NCBI GenBank assembly: GCA_964658655.1
Contig: CAZZZL010000015.1
Coordinates: 12,341-76,340 of the forward strand
DNA: 64,000 bases
Direction: 5' to 3'
From: G963692885 sp964658655
GTDB lineage: Bacteria; Acidobacteriota; Terriglobia; Terriglobales; Acidobacteriaceae
Shown: piece after piece, positions 62,433 through 64,000 of the stretch
How positions within the stretch are numbered: the stretch's first letter is position 1
Layout of the letters: every line of letters begins with the position of its first letter
Made by a program: the position numbers and the translations under genes
The notes under the pieces: generated by a model
Told to the model about the DNA's origin: nothing
Seen by the model: only the letters and a program-made list of their open reading frames with translations
Databases searched by the model: none

Positions 62433-62803
62433 GCGACCAGCGCATTACCCAACCGCGAATTGGCCCTCCCCGGCGGAAACCCTTGCTCGCGGCTGGACTG
62501 TATCTCTATCGGTACCTGCTCTCGCCGATCCTGTACACAACGCACCAGACAGTCACTGGCACCACGGGAGCCTGCCGCTTCCAGCCCACATGCTCGGATT
62601 ATGCCGCCCTTGCCGTGCATATCCATGGAACCCGGCGCGGTAGCTGGCTTGCCCTGTCCCGCTTCCTGCGCTGTCACCCCTTTTCGCGCGGAGGTTTCGA
62701 TCCCGTGCCAGACCGCCCTGACTGCAATGCAGAAAAGATTCATCCGGATGGCAAAGCGGTCTTAAGCCATTTACCCCGGGAAACACTGCGCCATTTACCA
62801 TGA
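62429..62803 (+). CDS. yidD: Membrane protein insertion efficiency factor YidD
   Basis: 124 residues. The family core is visible: LLAAGLYLYRYLLSPIL (amphipathic helix), CRFQPTCSDYA (conserved Cys and Tyr), and LALSRFLRCHPFSRGGFDPVP. YidD helps YidC insert membrane proteins. The C-terminal ~25 residues (KIHPDGKAVLSHLPRETLRH) are an extension beyond the core. Coupled to rnpA. Confidence 0.95.
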   Translation: MSDQRITQPRIGPPRRKPLLAAGLYLYRYLLSPILYTTHQTVTGTTGACRFQPTCSDYAALAVHIHGTRRGSWLALSRFLRCHPFSRGGFDPVPDRPDCNAEKIHPDGKAVLSHLPRETLRHLP

Positions 62804-62893
62804 GAGAGTGACGCGAACGGGCTCCGCATCAGGAAGGCTCTCCGTACGCTCTAAAGTTCTATAGACGACCAGATCACCAGACAGGAAGTTCTC

Positions 62894-64000
62894 TTGGCAG
62901 AAATTCGCAATCCAAATCAATCGGGCGGCAGCGGCAGCGGTGGTGGTTCCGACCCGCGCTCCATGATGCTCTTCGCCGTAGCTTTTCTTTGCATTTTCCT
63001 CGGCCTGCAATACTGGAAATCCAAGAAAGCACCTGCGGCCCCGCAGAACAATGCGCCTATTGCTTCGCAGTCCACGCCACCATCGAGCTCAACCACATTA
63101 CCTGCAACCGGAGCAGCGGCTAATACAAATACCACCGCCCCTTCCTCTACGACCGCAGCCGCCGGTGACATCGTTGCCCAGGCCCCGGCGCAGATCATCG
63201 TCGAGAACGAGCTTTATCGCATCACCTTCTCCAATCGCGGTGGCCAGGTCACGTCGTGGATTTTGAAGAAGTACAAAGACGACACCGGCAAGCCGCTCGA
63301 CCTGGTAAACCAGCCGGCCGCCCTCAAGCATGGCTTCCCGCTGTCGCTCTACACCTACGACAACGGTCTGCGCGGACGCCTCGCCTCGGGCTTATACGTG
63401 CCCAGTGCGAGCGGCACACTCACGGCTCCCGGCGAACTGACGTTCAACTATTCTTCCGGCGGCCTGGTCGTCAAAAAGAAGTTCACCTTCGACGCCACCT
63501 ACGTCATACACGTCAACGCGTCGGTGACGAACAACGGCTCGCAGGTTCCCGCACTCATCTCCTGGCCATCTGCCCTGGGAGACGTCTCGACTGCTCCCAC
63601 GCTTGCCGGCACGCAGTTTGACACGTCGCAGAATGGCAAGTACGACAGCGTGGCCTCCAAGAAAATTTCAAATGGCAACACGCTCAACGGTCAGTTCGAT
63701 TACGCCGGCATCAGCGATTCCTACTTCGGTGCGATCTTCTTACCGGACGCGCCCGACTCTTCGATGGTCGTCGGCTTCAACAATCAACTGACCGTTGCAC
63801 GCGATCCGAAGAAGCCTGAATCCGGCACCATTCCCGCTGTGATCCTCGGCGCTGCGATGGGCAGCACCGGCGGCAGCGACATCAACACACGTCTCTTCGT
63901 CGGGCCCAAAGATATCGATGTTCTGAATTCGGTCCGCGCCACATCTCTCAACGGCACACAGACCGGTCCGAACCTCGAGCCAATCATCGAGTTCGGCTGG
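62894..64000 (+). CDS. yidC: Membrane protein insertase YidC (3' end outside window)
   Basis: The frame runs from TTG 62894, six bases after AGGAAG, to the right edge (369 codons), so the conserved insertase core is missing. The N-terminal part has a Gly/Ser-rich start, one membrane helix (MMLFAVAFLCIFLGLQYWK), a Thr/Ala-rich linker, and a large periplasmic beta domain (VENELYRITFSNRGGQVTSW). This is the Gram-negative type YidC. YidC inserts inner-membrane proteins with or without SecYEG. Confidence 0.95.
   Translation, partial: MAEIRNPNQSGGSGSGGGSDPRSMMLFAVAFLCIFLGLQYWKSKKAPAAPQNNAPIASQSTPPSSSTTLPATGAAANTNTTAPSSTTAAAGDIVAQAPAQIIVENELYRITFSNRGGQVTSWILKKYKDDTGKPLDLVNQPAALKHGFPLSLYTYDNGLRGRLASGLYVPSASGTLTAPGELTFNYSSGGLVVKKKFTFDATYVIHVNASVTNNGSQVPALISWPSALGDVSTAPTLAGTQFDTSQNGKYDSVASKKISNGNTLNGQFDYAGISDSYFGAIFLPDAPDSSMVVGFNNQLTVARDPKKPESGTIPAVILGAAMGSTGGSDINTRLFVGPKDIDVLNSVRATSLNGTQTGPNLEPIIEFGW

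Noticed and set aside
1..64000. CRISPR array, tRNA, rRNA, insertion sequence
   Set aside because: No regularly spaced direct repeats, cloverleaf-like sequence, rRNA or transposase motif was seen.

Overview
The window looks like chromosomal DNA of an acidobacterium (Acidobacteriaceae/Terriglobia type). I base this on moderately high GC, a TonB-dependent Oar-like receptor with an N-terminal carboxypeptidase-regulatory-like domain, many secreted glycan-active and carbohydrate-active proteins, LPS genes (lpxC, a GnnA-like oxidoreductase), and short intergenic repeats containing GGATGACAA-type cores. The genus assignment is inference; no rRNA or tRNA gene was seen.

Layout. 1-3.0 kb: a TonB-dependent receptor truncated by the left edge. 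3.2-26.6 kb: ordinary core and accessory genes: obgE, lpxC, an M20 peptidase, a clan-A-like glycosidase, maf-iaaA, a CDP-alcohol phosphatidyltransferase with greA, a Tat-exported GH127-like enzyme, ruvX, mltG, a LolA/LolB-like lipoprotein, a cytidylate-kinase-like protein, mutS2, a DUF2383-type protein, hemB, a lipoate/2-oxoacid dehydrogenase group (lpdA, lipB, two-lipoyl-domain E2) and purE-purK. 26.7-46.8 kb: a compact phage-derived cluster. 47.0-59.6 kb: cell-envelope and metabolic accessory genes, including a Gfo/Idh/MocA oxidoreductase, an O-antigen-ligase-like protein, an AsmA-like protein, a GT4 glycosyltransferase, MOSC and esterase genes, and an aldo/keto reductase divergent from an AraC regulator. 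59.6-64.0 kb: the dnaA / rpmH-rnpA-yidD-yidC locus, with yidC cut by the right edge.

The most interesting region is the ~20 kb phage-derived cluster. Almost all of it is transcribed leftward and ends against purE. It encodes a terminase large subunit, portal, prohead-protease candidate, coiled-coil scaffold candidate, HK97-fold-type capsid protein, three head-tail connection proteins, a tail-tube candidate and a tail hub. At the right end lie a divergently transcribed LexA/CI-like regulator, a zinc-ribbon protein and a sigma-region-4-like late regulator, with a palindromic and repeated control region between them. I see no integrase, replication gene, lysis gene or tape measure. Between terminase and portal, where phages normally have no cargo, sits a pair of genes: a HipA-like kinase with an atypical catalytic loop and a DUF3037 protein. 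The cluster also carries a ~1700-residue two-beta-helix, tail-spike-like protein with a Sec-like export segment. It could be a degraded prophage, a satellite, or a domesticated particle-producing (gene-transfer-agent-like) element.

How the genes work together: lpdA, lipB and the E2 gene supply a 2-oxoacid dehydrogenase complex and its lipoylation. purE and purK form the two-step AIR carboxylation route. lpxC and the GnnA-like gene contribute to lipid A. The rpmH-rnpA-yidD-yidC group links ribosome/RNase P supply to membrane protein insertion. In the phage cluster, the repressor-like protein and the late regulator probably gate one long structural operon.
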